A stretch of DNA of 15,625 bases from Winogradskyella sp. UBA3174 (GTDB lineage: Bacteria > Bacteroidota > Bacteroidia > Flavobacteriales > Flavobacteriaceae): positions 21,300 through 36,924 of the forward strand of contig NZ_DEXW01000019.1 of the NCBI RefSeq assembly GCF_002364335.1, in the 5' to 3' direction. The notes beneath the pieces are model-generated. The model searched no databases. It was not told where the DNA came from and was given only the letters and a program-made list of their open reading frames with translations. Position 1 is the first letter of the stretch. Each line of letters opens with the position of its first letter. Of the stretch, positions 7,468-14,747 are shown one piece after another. Both the position numbers and the translations under genes were made by a program.

Positions 7468-8568
7468 TTATTTAGCTATTAAAAAGGATAATTTAACACA
7501 GTTTCCTTTGGGCTTTATTTTGCTTATGCTCAATTCTCCATCATAGAAGTTTATGAGTTTTTGACTGATGATTAATCCTAGCCCTAAACCTTGTTGCTCC
7601 ATCTCTGATCGTCTAAATTGAGTAAAGGCCCCAATTTGCGTTAGTCTTACTTCATCAAATCCTACTCCATTGTCACTAACAGTAATATGAACATGAGAAT
7701 CATCTAATTCTACCGCAACTATAACTTTATCGCCCTTATTAGAAAATTTGAAAGCATTGTCTACAATATTGGCAATAACTATCTCAAAATGACAGGAACT
7801 TATTTTGATGTTAAAAGGCTTAGTATGTATCTCAATGTCTGACTTTCGATTAAATTTTTGAGCTATAATTTGACTTTGTTCTTCCAACTCATGTTCACCC
7901 GTTTCCGTAATTTCTTTTTTTAATGACGCTCTCTTTTTATCATTATTGAGTAGTAATTCAACCTCGGTATAATAAATAAATTTTTGTAAAGTACTTAAAA
8001 GACGATGACCAGAATCAAAAATTCCTGAGGCAAAATCTCTTAATTCTTTTTCATCTATCTCGACCTCTGGATCTTTCATTAAGCCAGATAAGCCTATAAT
8101 TCCGCTAAGGGGCGTAAGTAATTCATGAGGGATAGCAAAGCTAATATTGTATTGTAAGTTCTCTAGTTTATTATTTTCCGCTTGTTTTCTTTTTTTCTCT
8201 TTATACAAACGACTCTTAATGGATCTGATTAACAAGTCAATGTCAAATGGTTTAGTAATATAATCGTCTGCTCCCAGTATCATGCCTTCCCTAACATTTT
8301 CAACTGTAGATTTTGCTGTCAAGAAAATGAAAGGTATGTGCTTAAGGTTGTTGATATTTTGAATTTCGTCGAACACCTCAAAACCATCTTTTATTGGCAT
8401 CATAATGTCACATAATATAAGATCGGGAAGATGTTCTTTGGCTTTATCGATGCCTTCTTGTCCATTTTCTGCAGTAAATACATGCATGCCCTCAAAAAGC
8501 AAAATATCTCTAAGTTCTTCACGAATACTTTTAGTATCTTCAATTACTAGTAAGTTATATTTTCTCAT
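7468..8568 (-). CDS. Response regulator-histidine kinase hybrid (REC-HisKA-HATPase)
   Basis: The product is 366 residues, cytosolic, with no membrane segment. A receiver domain (about 5-120) has the acidic pair E10/D11, phospho-acceptor D54 (LILCDIMMP), T84 and K106 (DYITKPFD). A short helix leads to a HisKA-like dimerisation domain with FAIPHELLTPLSGI (H148). The ATPase domain follows: N-box NIVDNAFKF (N271), G1 box SDNGVGF (D299) and G2 box GLGLGL (327-332). All catalytic residues are present. There is no DNA-binding output, so it must signal to another protein, or receive phosphate on its receiver and tune its own kinase. It overlaps the upstream GAF-kinase gene by 14 bp, which implies translational coupling and a shared pathway; the upstream kinase is the natural phosphodonor for D54. 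Confidence 0.9.
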   Translation of the reverse strand: MRKYNLLVIEDTKSIREELRDILLFEGMHVFTAENGQEGIDKAKEHLPDLILCDIMMPIKDGFEVFDEIQNINNLKHIPFIFLTAKSTVENVREGMILGADDYITKPFDIDLLIRSIKSRLYKEKKRKQAENNKLENLQYNISFAIPHELLTPLSGIIGLSGLMKDPEVEIDEKELRDFASGIFDSGHRLLSTLQKFIYYTEVELLLNNDKKRASLKKEITETGEHELEEQSQIIAQKFNRKSDIEIHTKPFNIKISSCHFEIVIANIVDNAFKFSNKGDKVIVAVELDDSHVHITVSDNGVGFDEVRLTQIGAFTQFRRSEMEQQGLGLGLIISQKLINFYDGELSISKIKPKGNCVKLSFLIAK

Positions 8569-10306
8569 TGTGATTATTTTTATTTAGAGGTAAAATCACC
8601 TTGAAACTTGATCCTCTACCAATTTCACTTTCAACTTCTATTTTCCCCTTGTGTAAATCAACCGCTTTTTTTAAAACAGATAATCCCAATCCTGTACCTG
8701 AGATATTTTGTGCATTCTCTCCACGGTGAAAAGGCTCAAACAGTTGTTTAACATCTTTTTTTGAAATGCCAATACCATAATCTTTAAAAGAAAAACTAAT
8801 TCCGGCTTGCTCTTTTTTTATGTTGATTTCAATTTGTTTACCCTTATCCGAATACTTTATCGCATTACTAAAAAGATTAAGGACAATGTGTTTAATCCAT
8901 TTTTTATCCGCATCTACCTCGATTATAGGGGAAGATATACCGTAGACTATCTGTCTGTTTTCGGATTCACTAAGTTGGTATTCAGTGACAATATCCTTTA
9001 TTAGACGAACAATATCTACACGAGTTGGATTATAGTCTAATTTTTGCGATTCTGATTTTCCAATAATTAAAATATCTTCTAGCATGATGGTCATCTCTAT
9101 AACTTCATTTTTGATTTTTTCCAAACGCTCGTCAATATCATTCCGGCTCAACTTATCGAAGTATTTGAGAATAACATCTGAGGTTGCTTTTATGGAAGTA
9201 AGTGGTGTTCTAAATTCATGCGATGCCATCGAAACAAAATTAGTCTTAAGTATGCCCAATTCCTTTTCACGTTCTAATGATTCTTCTAGTTCTTGCGTAC
9301 GGTGTTTTATTTTAAATTCTAATTCATTAGCACGTTTTGCTTTTTCTTCATTCTGAAAGGCAAGTTCTTTGTTGGCAATAACTAATTCATCTATCAGGTC
9401 AGCTTTCTCTTCATCCTGAAAGACAATTTTTTCTTTAGCAAGTGCCAATGCTTCTACTCTTGATAATTTTTCTTTTTTAACAATAGTTAATTCATCTATC
9501 AGATCATCATTCTCTTCACCCTGAAAGACAAGTTCAGTGTTAGCAATGGCCAATTCATCTGCTCGTTTTTCTTTCTCTTCATTTTGAAAGGCAAGTTCGG
9601 TGTTGGTTATGGCTAATTCATCTGCTCGCTTTTGTTTCTCTTCATTTTGAAAGGCAAGTTCTTTGTTAGCAATAGCCAATTCATCTGCTCGTTTTTCTTT
9701 CTCTTCATTTTGAAAGGCAAGTTCTTTGTTAGCAATGGCTAATTCATCCGCCCACTCATCTTTCTCTTTGAGTGCTTTGGTTTGAGAAATTTTCAAAGAC
9801 AACATAGAAGCTATCGTAGTCAATATATTTAAGTCATGATCAGAAAAGTAATCTTTTTCTGAATGCTCAGAATCAATAATTCCGACCACAATACCATCCG
9901 AAATAACAGGCACTGCTATCTCTGAATATCGGTCTTCATGATCAGCTAGATATCTGGGGTCTTTTGAAGTATCGGCAATAATCTCACCTTTTCCCGTGAG
10001 GGCAACGTGCCCACAAATACCCTCACCTATTTTCAATTTAATGGGGTTCTTAATGTCCTGAGCAGTGGGGTTTTTACTTCCGTGAGCTGCACATTGATAA
10101 AGTTCTCCTTCATCATTGATTAAGTAAATGATGCAATCAATGTATCCCAACTTTGCAACGGCGTGCTTCGCAACAGACCAAGCGGACTCATGCACCGAAC
10201 TAGCGCGCATTAGTATAGAACCGAACGCATTGATCGTTTCTAAAAGGTGCGCCTTTCTCTCATTTTCTGATCTATCTCTCATTTTTCGATAAAACTCTCG
10301 ATACAC
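8555..10306 (-). CDS. GAF-domain sensor histidine kinase with repeat coiled coil
   Basis: The product is up to 583 residues, cytosolic. Domains in order are a GAF sensor (about 20-178; GEGICGHVALTGKGEIIADT), a long coiled coil (186-350), HisKA with FVSMASHEFRTPL (H363), and HATPase_c with N481, G1 DYGIGIS (D509) and G2 GTGLGL. The coiled coil is built from 21-residue units starting ADELAIANKELAFQNEE: four in tandem at 186-269, a diverged 14-residue piece, then two more. The start is uncertain: GTG 10306 is the most upstream accepted codon and ATG 10282 gives 575 residues. The frame stays open and protein-like back to the stop at 10391-10393 with no ATG. It is the first gene of a pair with the REC-HK gene. 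The ligand of the GAF domain is unknown. Confidence 0.9.
   Translation of the reverse strand: MYREFYRKMRDRSENERKAHLLETINAFGSILMRASSVHESAWSVAKHAVAKLGYIDCIIYLINDEGELYQCAAHGSKNPTAQDIKNPIKLKIGEGICGHVALTGKGEIIADTSKDPRYLADHEDRYSEIAVPVISDGIVVGIIDSEHSEKDYFSDHDLNILTTIASMLSLKISQTKALKEKDEWADELAIANKELAFQNEEKEKRADELAIANKELAFQNEEKQKRADELAITNTELAFQNEEKEKRADELAIANTELVFQGEENDDLIDELTIVKKEKLSRVEALALAKEKIVFQDEEKADLIDELVIANKELAFQNEEKAKRANELEFKIKHRTQELEESLEREKELGILKTNFVSMASHEFRTPLTSIKATSDVILKYFDKLSRNDIDERLEKIKNEVIEMTIMLEDILIIGKSESQKLDYNPTRVDIVRLIKDIVTEYQLSESENRQIVYGISSPIIEVDADKKWIKHIVLNLFSNAIKYSDKGKQIEINIKKEQAGISFSFKDYGIGISKKDVKQLFEPFHRGENAQNISGTGLGLSVLKKAVDLHKGKIEVESEIGRGSSFKVILPLNKNNHNEKI
9332..9751 (-). repeat. 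63-bp tandem coding repeats of the kinase coiled coil
   Basis: Units of 63 bp (21 codons, three heptads) repeat nearly exactly at 9500-9751 (four copies), and two diverged copies lie at 9332-9457, separated by a 42-bp partial unit. The recurrent + strand text is TTCATTTTGAAAGGCAAGTT. Copy number can change by slippage without breaking the frame, which would change the length of the helical linker between sensor and kinase. Confidence 0.9.
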
Positions 10307-10591
10307 AAGGTTACTTAAAAAGCCGCTGTTAAGGATAAATCTAACAGGATTATTGATAATTTTACCTATCTTTTTACTTTTTATTAGTGGTTAGAAATGA
10401 GGGAGCTTTGCGTATAGCTGTTAAACTTCTGAATGACTCTGTTTTCCAATGTCTCCTATAAAACCAAACAAGTTAACCTGTCCATTTTTTAAATAAGAAA
10501 ATATTCATTAAAGTCGAATACAAACGGTAAGTGCTAAACAATATATATTATTAGGGGATTTTGAAATTTAAACCTAAAAAACGAAATAACC

Positions 10592-10607
10592 TTACGGGAA
10601 CCCGTAA
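10592..10607. repeat. Perfect inverted repeat, operator-like
   Basis: TTACGGG (10592-10598) and CCCGTAA (10601-10607) are exact reverse complements with AA between them. There is no U-tract, so it is not a typical terminator. It lies about 285 bp upstream of the kinase GTG and could be a regulator site or a recombination scar. Confidence 0.5.
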
Positions 10608-10753
10608 TCTAAAAAAAGGGCACCTGTTACAGTATCTTTTCTAGCGTTCGCAATGTGGTCAATTTTTAGATTGCTAGTAACACAAGGATATGATTTTTGT
10701 TTTCACTTTTTTCAATGGCATCCTTACATTGTAGGTAATCGTTATTTGAAGTA

Positions 10754-10772
10754 TTGATAAACTATTTATCAA
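10754..10772. repeat. Perfect inverted repeat with CTA spacer
   Basis: TTGATAAA (10754-10761) and TTTATCAA (10765-10772) are exact reverse complements around CTA. It is AT-rich and lies in decayed sequence between the kinase operon and the next attC-like element, so it may be a chance pattern in AT-rich DNA. Confidence 0.35.
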
Positions 10773-10785
10773 AAATAGTTGACAA

Positions 10786-10893
10786 TTATGAGACTAGAAT
10801 TTCCTTTGTTTCAGCTAAGTTATCGACCATTTTAAATATATCTTTATAGTTATGTGGGCCTTCAGATGAGTAAACATCACCAGTATCGAGTTC
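10786..10893 (-). pseudogene. Fragment of an unrecognised protein gene
   Basis: The frame is open for 35 codons between two stops: ELDTGDVYSSEGPHNYKDIF, then KMVDNLAETKEILVS and TAA. The composition is that of a folded protein rather than random AT-rich text, and the same frame continues past two stops into further protein-like text down to about 10620. There is no suitable start. The most likely reading is the tail of a decayed cassette gene. No family was recognised. Confidence 0.35.
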
Positions 10894-10969
10894 TCATTAA
10901 TTAATTATCTATTGAACTATTTCTGGCTCAAATTCAATTTTTTGTTTAAATAGTTGTTTTTTCTTTATT

Positions 10970-11069
10970 TTACTAAAAGCCAAATTTTTAAATTTGGCGG
11001 TCTTTATAAATACACATAAACCTTGGTATAGCTTATAATAACTATGTTTTATACACATTGTTCTACGTG
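10970..11069 (-). repeat. attC-like intergenic element 6, left box not seen
   Basis: A perfect hairpin, GCCAAATTT (10979-10987) and AAATTTGGC (10990-10998), is followed by GGTATAGCTTATAATAACTA and the right end ATACACATTGTTCTACGTGG. It is close to element 7 (shared GCCAAAT...ATTTGGC hairpin). It begins 12 bp after the stop of the secreted DUF3108-like gene. The left TAACGT-type box seems to be missing, in line with decayed sequence there. Confidence 0.6.
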
Positions 11070-11081
11070 GTGTTTTTCGTA

Positions 11082-11819
11082 CTATTCTACTAATTCCATT
11101 AACATTTTTCTGCCGCCAAAATTAATTTCTTGTCTAAGTATTTTTCTTGTCAATCTATCTATGTAATATGCACTTATTACAGAGTTGTTTGAAATATCAT
11201 CTGTAGTTTCAACTTTCCAAACTTGTTTCTTCTTTCCATTGAAGTCGATAGTCATCTTTTGTGTGTCTTTAATTGTTGCGGTAATTACTCCAATTTTAGA
11301 TGTGGGATTATAGTCAAAAATAGAAATAGTGTTTGAATAATTATCCTTTAAAGGAAGTAGTCTTATTAATTGAGGATAGAAATTACTGTCAAAAAAAGGC
11401 TTTTCAACTTCTTCAGAAATTTGTGTTTTAGTAGCTGTTTGCTTATCCAAATAATAGCCAGTAATTTTTTCTCCAAAATTCAAGACCATATCTCTTTGTT
11501 GATTGAATGAAGAATGATAAATAGGTTTAAAGTTCAGTGTTTCAACAATCGTAGTGTCAACCCATTTGGTAGGCGACTGTTTCATATTGACTGTTGTTAT
11601 AATGTATATGCTTTCTTTCTCTTTCTGAATTTTAGTGTGCACATTTCCTATTTGAATTTTAAGAGAATCTTTAAGCATAAACCAAGTCATTTCTGAAGTT
11701 TCGTCATTGATAAAAATTTTGTCAGCCGGATTATTTAATGGACTTAGTAATGTTTCTTGGCTAAAAACATGAAGAGAAGTTCCAAAAGTGACCAGTAAAA
11801 TGTAAAGTATTTTTTTCAT
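11082..11819 (-). CDS. Secreted DUF3108-like protein of unknown function
   Basis: The product is 245 residues. A clear signal peptide (MKKILYILLVTFGTSLHVFS, cleavage near Q21) sends it to the periplasm or cell surface. The mature part is rich in beta strands. Its end, YYIDRLTRKILRQEINFGGR then KMLMELVE, is the pattern seen at the C-terminus of DUF3108-type proteins, which are beta-structured envelope proteins without a known reaction. The middle part (VWKVETTDDISNNSVISAYY) fits the same fold. It is a single-gene unit between attC-like elements 6 and 7, with its stop 12 bp from element 6. The start ATG is followed at once by the lysine-rich signal, so the start is secure. The family call is by resemblance only. 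Confidence 0.75.
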   Translation of the reverse strand: MKKILYILLVTFGTSLHVFSQETLLSPLNNPADKIFINDETSEMTWFMLKDSLKIQIGNVHTKIQKEKESIYIITTVNMKQSPTKWVDTTIVETLNFKPIYHSSFNQQRDMVLNFGEKITGYYLDKQTATKTQISEEVEKPFFDSNFYPQLIRLLPLKDNYSNTISIFDYNPTSKIGVITATIKDTQKMTIDFNGKKKQVWKVETTDDISNNSVISAYYIDRLTRKILRQEINFGGRKMLMELVE

Positions 11820-11887
11820 TTGTTTAAATTTTTATAACTGTTAGTAGTCAAGTCTAAACTTTTGTTACACTTTTTTTTTAGTATCAC

Positions 11888-12080
11888 TTACAACTTTAAA
11901 TGTATGGCAAGTAGAGTAGAAAACAAGTAATTATTTTCGGTTAAGCCACAAGCCAAATCTTTATATTTTGTTTTAATTTTTCTCTTTAATACCAAATCAA
12001 AAGATTTGGCAACTTTGTAAATAGACAATAACCTTTGGGTTAAACACTAATTGCTCTATTGGTTATATATAGTGTTGTAA
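11888..12080 (-). repeat. attC-like intergenic element 7
   Basis: The outer boxes TTACAAC (11888-11894) and GTTGTAA (12074-12080) are exact complements. Inside lie ATGTATGGCAAG and a hairpin with 11-bp arms GCCAAATCTTT (11952-11962) and AAAGATTTGGC (12000-12010). On the gene strand it starts 4 bp after the GNAT stop and ends about 68 bp before the ATG of the secreted DUF3108-like gene. Confidence 0.72.
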
Positions 12081-12084
12081 TCAG

Positions 12085-12639
12085 TTATTTTTTTAACCAT
12101 TCATTTTTTAAAATACTATAGTATAAAGTGTCACGTCTTCTATTGTTTGTCATTAATGTATGGCTCCTTAATACTCCTTCTTTAACAAGCCCAACTTTTT
12201 CCATTCCTTTTCTAGCTGGAATATTTAAAATATCGGTCTTAAATTCAATTCTCAAAGTTTCTGTTTCTGTGAAAAGATATTCAAAAAGTAAGTTTTTAAC
12301 GTGGCTATTAATTCCTGTACCTTGATATTCTTTTGCAATCCAAGTCCAACCAATTTCAACACGACAATTTTTTTTAGATAGACTTGATATACGAGTCGTT
12401 CCAATAATATTATTAGTTTTATAGTCAACAATTGTAAAAGGAAGAGATTTCTGTTGGCTTTGCTCAATAACAGCAGTTCCAATCCAATTTCTTAAGGTTT
12501 CTTCGTTTGAAAGGTCAGCAGTAAAGTGATACCACATTTCTGAATCTTTTGTGAGTTCTTTCATTAGGTCAAAGTCATTTTTCTCAATTGGACGTAGAAT
12601 AACTCTTTCAGTTTGGATTATTTTTTTAAAATCTAGCAT
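12085..12639 (-). CDS. GNAT-family N-acetyltransferase (RimJ/RimL type)
   Basis: The product is 184 residues, full length for the Acetyltransf_3 (RimJ/RimL-like) branch. These cytosolic enzymes move an acetyl group from acetyl-CoA to an amine such as a protein N-terminus, polyamine or drug. Signs are the family opening TERVILRPIEKNDFDLM (10-26), beta strands with VEIGWTWI (94-101), the CoA pyrophosphate loop YQGTGINSH (105-113), and NIPARKGMEKVGLVKEG (139-155), typical of the last part of the fold. It is a one-gene unit between attC-like elements 7 and 8, and acetyltransferases are a frequent integron cassette cargo. The substrate cannot be inferred. The ATG lies 28 bp after the outer box of element 8. 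Confidence 0.9.
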   Translation of the reverse strand: MLDFKKIIQTERVILRPIEKNDFDLMKELTKDSEMWYHFTADLSNEETLRNWIGTAVIEQSQQKSLPFTIVDYKTNNIIGTTRISSLSKKNCRVEIGWTWIAKEYQGTGINSHVKNLLFEYLFTETETLRIEFKTDILNIPARKGMEKVGLVKEGVLRSHTLMTNNRRRDTLYYSILKNEWLKK

Positions 12640-12667
12640 CTTATTTATTCGTCAGTTTTTTAATTAC

Positions 12668-12722
12668 CACCAACGTTTAATGTAAAATGCGTTTTAATGC
12701 ATTTTCACATAGTGTTAGGTGC
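12668..12722 (-). repeat. Compact attC-like site with canonical boxes (element 8)
   Basis: On the gene strand it opens with ACCTAAC, an exact RYYYAAC box, and closes with CGTTGGTG. On the + strand this is CACCAACG...GTTAGGTG, with GTTAGGT an exact GTTRRRY. The inner arms TGTAAAATGC (12681-12690) and GCATTTTCACA (12699-12709) pair fully except for one extra base, like the extrahelical bases of attC hairpins. It is 55 bp long, near the short end for attC sites. It lies between the secreted-protein gene stop and the GNAT start in the expected cassette order. Confidence 0.7.
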
Positions 12723-12744
12723 TCTTATTATTCGATTAATTATC

Positions 12745-13275
12745 TCACTCAATTTTTACTAATTTACCCATCTTTAGTTCTTTGTTAGCTACAACTTGAT
12801 ACGTATTATTTTCATTGACTAATATCATTTTATCAGCTTGTTCTATCAATCCATTCAAATCAATATCTAATACTTTTATTTCATGTAATTGGGAAGTACC
12901 ACAAATTTGAAGTACAATAGGTATTAATTGAAAATATTCTTTAATGTCTTCAGTAATAAAGTTAAGTTTTACAAATAGTAAAGGGCATCCTAATCGGTTA
13001 TCGCTGCCGCCACCAATTCCTGTGTAAGAATATCTTAAAGTATATATATTTGTCAAACTATCATAGTTGGAATTAGAACGGTATCCCATTGTTCCTGATT
13101 CATTAGTTGAGAAAATCCCATTTTGATAAAATTCTATACTAAGCAGACTATCTTTTTGATTGATTTCTGTAAAACTAATTTCGATTTTCTTGGATTTAAA
13201 AACACCATCTTGAGCAAAGGATACCTTTGTTCCTGTGAATAGAAATATTAAAAGGATTATATACTTATTTTTCAT
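12745..13275 (-). CDS. Secreted protein of unknown function
   Basis: The product is 176 residues. A signal peptide of about 22 residues (ending KVSFAQ) is followed by a beta-rich mature domain with GIGGGSDNRLGCPLL near its middle and a cysteine in each half (GCPLL, QICGTS) that could form a disulfide. No family was recognised. It is 25 bp downstream of the other secreted-protein gene on the same strand, so the two are probably co-transcribed and share one cassette between attC-like elements 8 and 9. Its stop lies 22 bp before element 8. The start ATG is placed right at the signal peptide and is convincing. Confidence 0.72.
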   Translation of the reverse strand: MKNKYIILLIFLFTGTKVSFAQDGVFKSKKIEISFTEINQKDSLLSIEFYQNGIFSTNESGTMGYRSNSNYDSLTNIYTLRYSYTGIGGGSDNRLGCPLLFVKLNFITEDIKEYFQLIPIVLQICGTSQLHEIKVLDIDLNGLIEQADKMILVNENNTYQVVANKELKMGKLVKIE

Positions 13276-13300
13276 TTATTCTTGGATGCTATTATAGGTT

Positions 13301-13795
13301 TTATCTCTTGCATATTTGCTTTTCAGAAGTTTTTTTTTGTTTTTTCCAGTTAATATTGTCAATTAAATAATATGGCATGTTGCTATTTAAATATAATTTT
13401 TCTTTATTTTTTGTACTAAAATCAAATAAATATCTTTCTGGTCTAAATTTAAAATCTAAAGCATAATAATTCTGCTTATGATTAAATGGCAGATATATAA
13501 TCATACTACTATCATTGTGATATAGAGCAAATGAAAATCTTGGTCCTATGGTTGTTATATTTAGAATGAAATAATTTGTTTCTTCATCATAATAAAAGTA
13601 ATGCTTTAGGTCTTCATTTGAAATGGTTTTTCCAAACACATCTGCGAATTTATATTCTTTCTTAAATCGTTCTAGATTTATTTTTTCATTATTTCCATCA
13701 CGTAGAATAAATGCAATCTGTGTGTCATACGATGCTTGTGCTTCAACGTGAATATTACTAATTAGTAAAAAAAGTAGTATAATTAAATTTTTCAT
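13301..13795 (-). CDS. Secreted protein of unknown function
   Basis: The product is 164 residues. A 20-residue signal peptide (ending HVEAQ) precedes a mature domain rich in aromatic residues and beta strands, such as LKHYFYYDEETNYFILNITT and NHKQNYYALDFKFRPERYLF. No family was recognised, and there is no membrane segment or lipobox cysteine. It is the first gene of a two-gene unit with the secreted protein at 12745-13275, both exported, which suggests they act together in the periplasm or at the surface. The ATG lies about 50 bp beyond the outer box of attC-like element 9. The gene is very AT-rich, like its neighbour. Confidence 0.7.
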   Translation of the reverse strand: MKNLIILLFLLISNIHVEAQASYDTQIAFILRDGNNEKINLERFKKEYKFADVFGKTISNEDLKHYFYYDEETNYFILNITTIGPRFSFALYHNDSSMIIYLPFNHKQNYYALDFKFRPERYLFDFSTKNKEKLYLNSNMPYYLIDNINWKKQKKTSEKQICKR

Positions 13796-13847
13796 TTATT
13801 CGATTTTTTAAGTAGTACAATCAAGATATATTTTCGTTAACCGAATT

Positions 13848-13985
13848 GCACCTAAGGTGATGTATAGGGTTGGTTGCGTGGTTAAGCAACTAACTTAACA
13901 AATAAATCATAGATAGAAAATTACAGTGGAATGTTTGTAAGTTGGCAGTGACCAAGCAATTAATTATACACAGTGTTGTAATACG
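13848..13985 (-). repeat. attC-like intergenic element 9
   Basis: The left end is GCACCTAAGGTGATGTATAG (on the gene strand CTTAGGTGC, close to GTTRRRY with a changed first base). Then come a small hairpin GTTGC/GCAAC around TGGTTAA, the family core AAGCAACTAACTTAACAAAT, and CAATTAATTATACACAGTG with the right box GTTGTAATACG. It starts 4 bp after the stop of the small membrane protein gene. Confidence 0.7.
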
Positions 13986-13989
13986 TTTT

Positions 13990-14280
13990 TTATGATAGTA
14001 CAACTATGTTTATTATTAGTCCAAGAATAAATAATCCAATCAATAAGAAATAACCATTTTTGATTTTTCTCTTCTTTAAAAACACAGACAATCCAATCAA
14101 AGCTCCTATTAAACCCATTAATATAAAAAGAATTAGTGTCCAATTAGGATACATAAATAAGAACGAAATATCTGTATAATGATATAGATATAATAATTCT
14201 CCATAATTCCAAACCCAAAAAAGAGATAACAACATTTGAATTATTCCATTAAAGGAAGAACCTTGAAGTAATTTAGCCAT
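13990..14280 (-). CDS. Small three-helix membrane protein of unknown function
   Basis: The product is 96 residues with three hydrophobic segments: about 12-34 (GIIQMLLSLFWVWNYGELLY), 45-67 (NWTLILFILMGLIGALIGLS) and 75-95. A short KKRKIKNG loop between the last two is probably cytoplasmic. No family was recognised. Its ATG overlaps the end of the upstream DUF5063-like gene by 8 bp, a translational-coupling arrangement, so the two products are likely made together and may interact. The stop is 4 bp from attC-like element 9, so the pair fills one cassette exactly. Confidence 0.72.
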   Translation of the reverse strand: MAKLLQGSSFNGIIQMLLSLFWVWNYGELLYLYHYTDISFLFMYPNWTLILFILMGLIGALIGLSVFLKKRKIKNGYFLLIGLFILGLIINIVVLS

Positions 14281-14728
14281 TTTTATCTTTTAAATATTTC
14301 AAAAAATCAACAAGATGTTGTTCAGAGTGCATTTGCATTAGATCCTTAAAGCACCATTTTGCATATTGCTCACTTGAATTCTTAAACTGCCATTTAATTT
14401 TGAGCATATCCTTAATTATATCACTTAAATCATCAATTGCATCTCCAGTTACCAAGTAAGCATCTGGCAATATTAAGTGTGATTCGTAAACTGAATGATA
14501 CCAGCCAAAATCAGGAAAGTTTGCCTCAACGTTTTTCTTTATCGAGTCATAGTCAAAAATTGGTTCTTCTTCAAAATCTCCATCATCAAATTCCACTTCT
14601 ATATTCAGATATTCAGAGTAAAGTCCGACCAAGAGTTTTTGGATTTCTGACTCTTTGTTTCCCGACTTAACCTTGTCATTAATTCCAAATTCGGTAATCC
14701 GATTTATTAGTTTTTCTATTTTACTCAA
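14273..14728 (-). CDS. DUF5063-like protein
   Basis: From TTG 14728 the product is 151 residues, beginning as MSKIEKLINRITEFG. No ATG is available near the start. A further in-frame TTG at 14785 would add 19 residues, but that stretch lies inside attC-like element 10, so the shorter start is preferred. The body is acidic and helical (EVEFDDGDFEEEPIFDYDSI), followed by NFPDFGWYHSVYESH and LVTGDAIDDLSDIIKDMLKI. It ends with an aromatic- and histidine-rich tail (MQMHSEQHLVDFLKYL). That order matches DUF5063 proteins, whose function is unknown. It is cytosolic by appearance. It overlaps the small membrane protein gene by 8 bp and forms the first unit of the - strand series. Confidence 0.65.
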   Translation of the reverse strand: MSKIEKLINRITEFGINDKVKSGNKESEIQKLLVGLYSEYLNIEVEFDDGDFEEEPIFDYDSIKKNVEANFPDFGWYHSVYESHLILPDAYLVTGDAIDDLSDIIKDMLKIKWQFKNSSEQYAKWCFKDLMQMHSEQHLVDFLKYLKDKNG

Positions 14729-14747
14729 TGTTTGTCTTAAATGTGTT

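Larger units (their letters stand above)
10307..10785. other. Upstream region of the kinase operon, no intact gene
   Basis: The kinase frame continues open from 10307 to 10390, coding KKIGKIINNPVRFILNSGF and more, but has no standard start. Beyond it lie two perfect inverted repeats (10592-10607 and 10754-10772, separate entries). On the - strand near 10620-10740 there is protein-like text (DYLQCKDAIEKSENKNHIL, then VLLAI) interrupted by stops, in the same frame as the fragment at 10786-10893. No TAnnTTTG promoter box was found on the - strand. Confidence 0.45.

Noticed and set aside
9084..9356. A 90-codon + strand frame opposite the kinase gene
   Set aside because: It mirrors the kinase coding sequence; the - strand frame carries all conserved kinase motifs.
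9332..9751. Regular 63-bp repeats that could suggest a CRISPR or other non-coding array
   Set aside because: The repeats are contiguous without spacers, in frame, and encode a three-heptad coiled-coil unit of the kinase.
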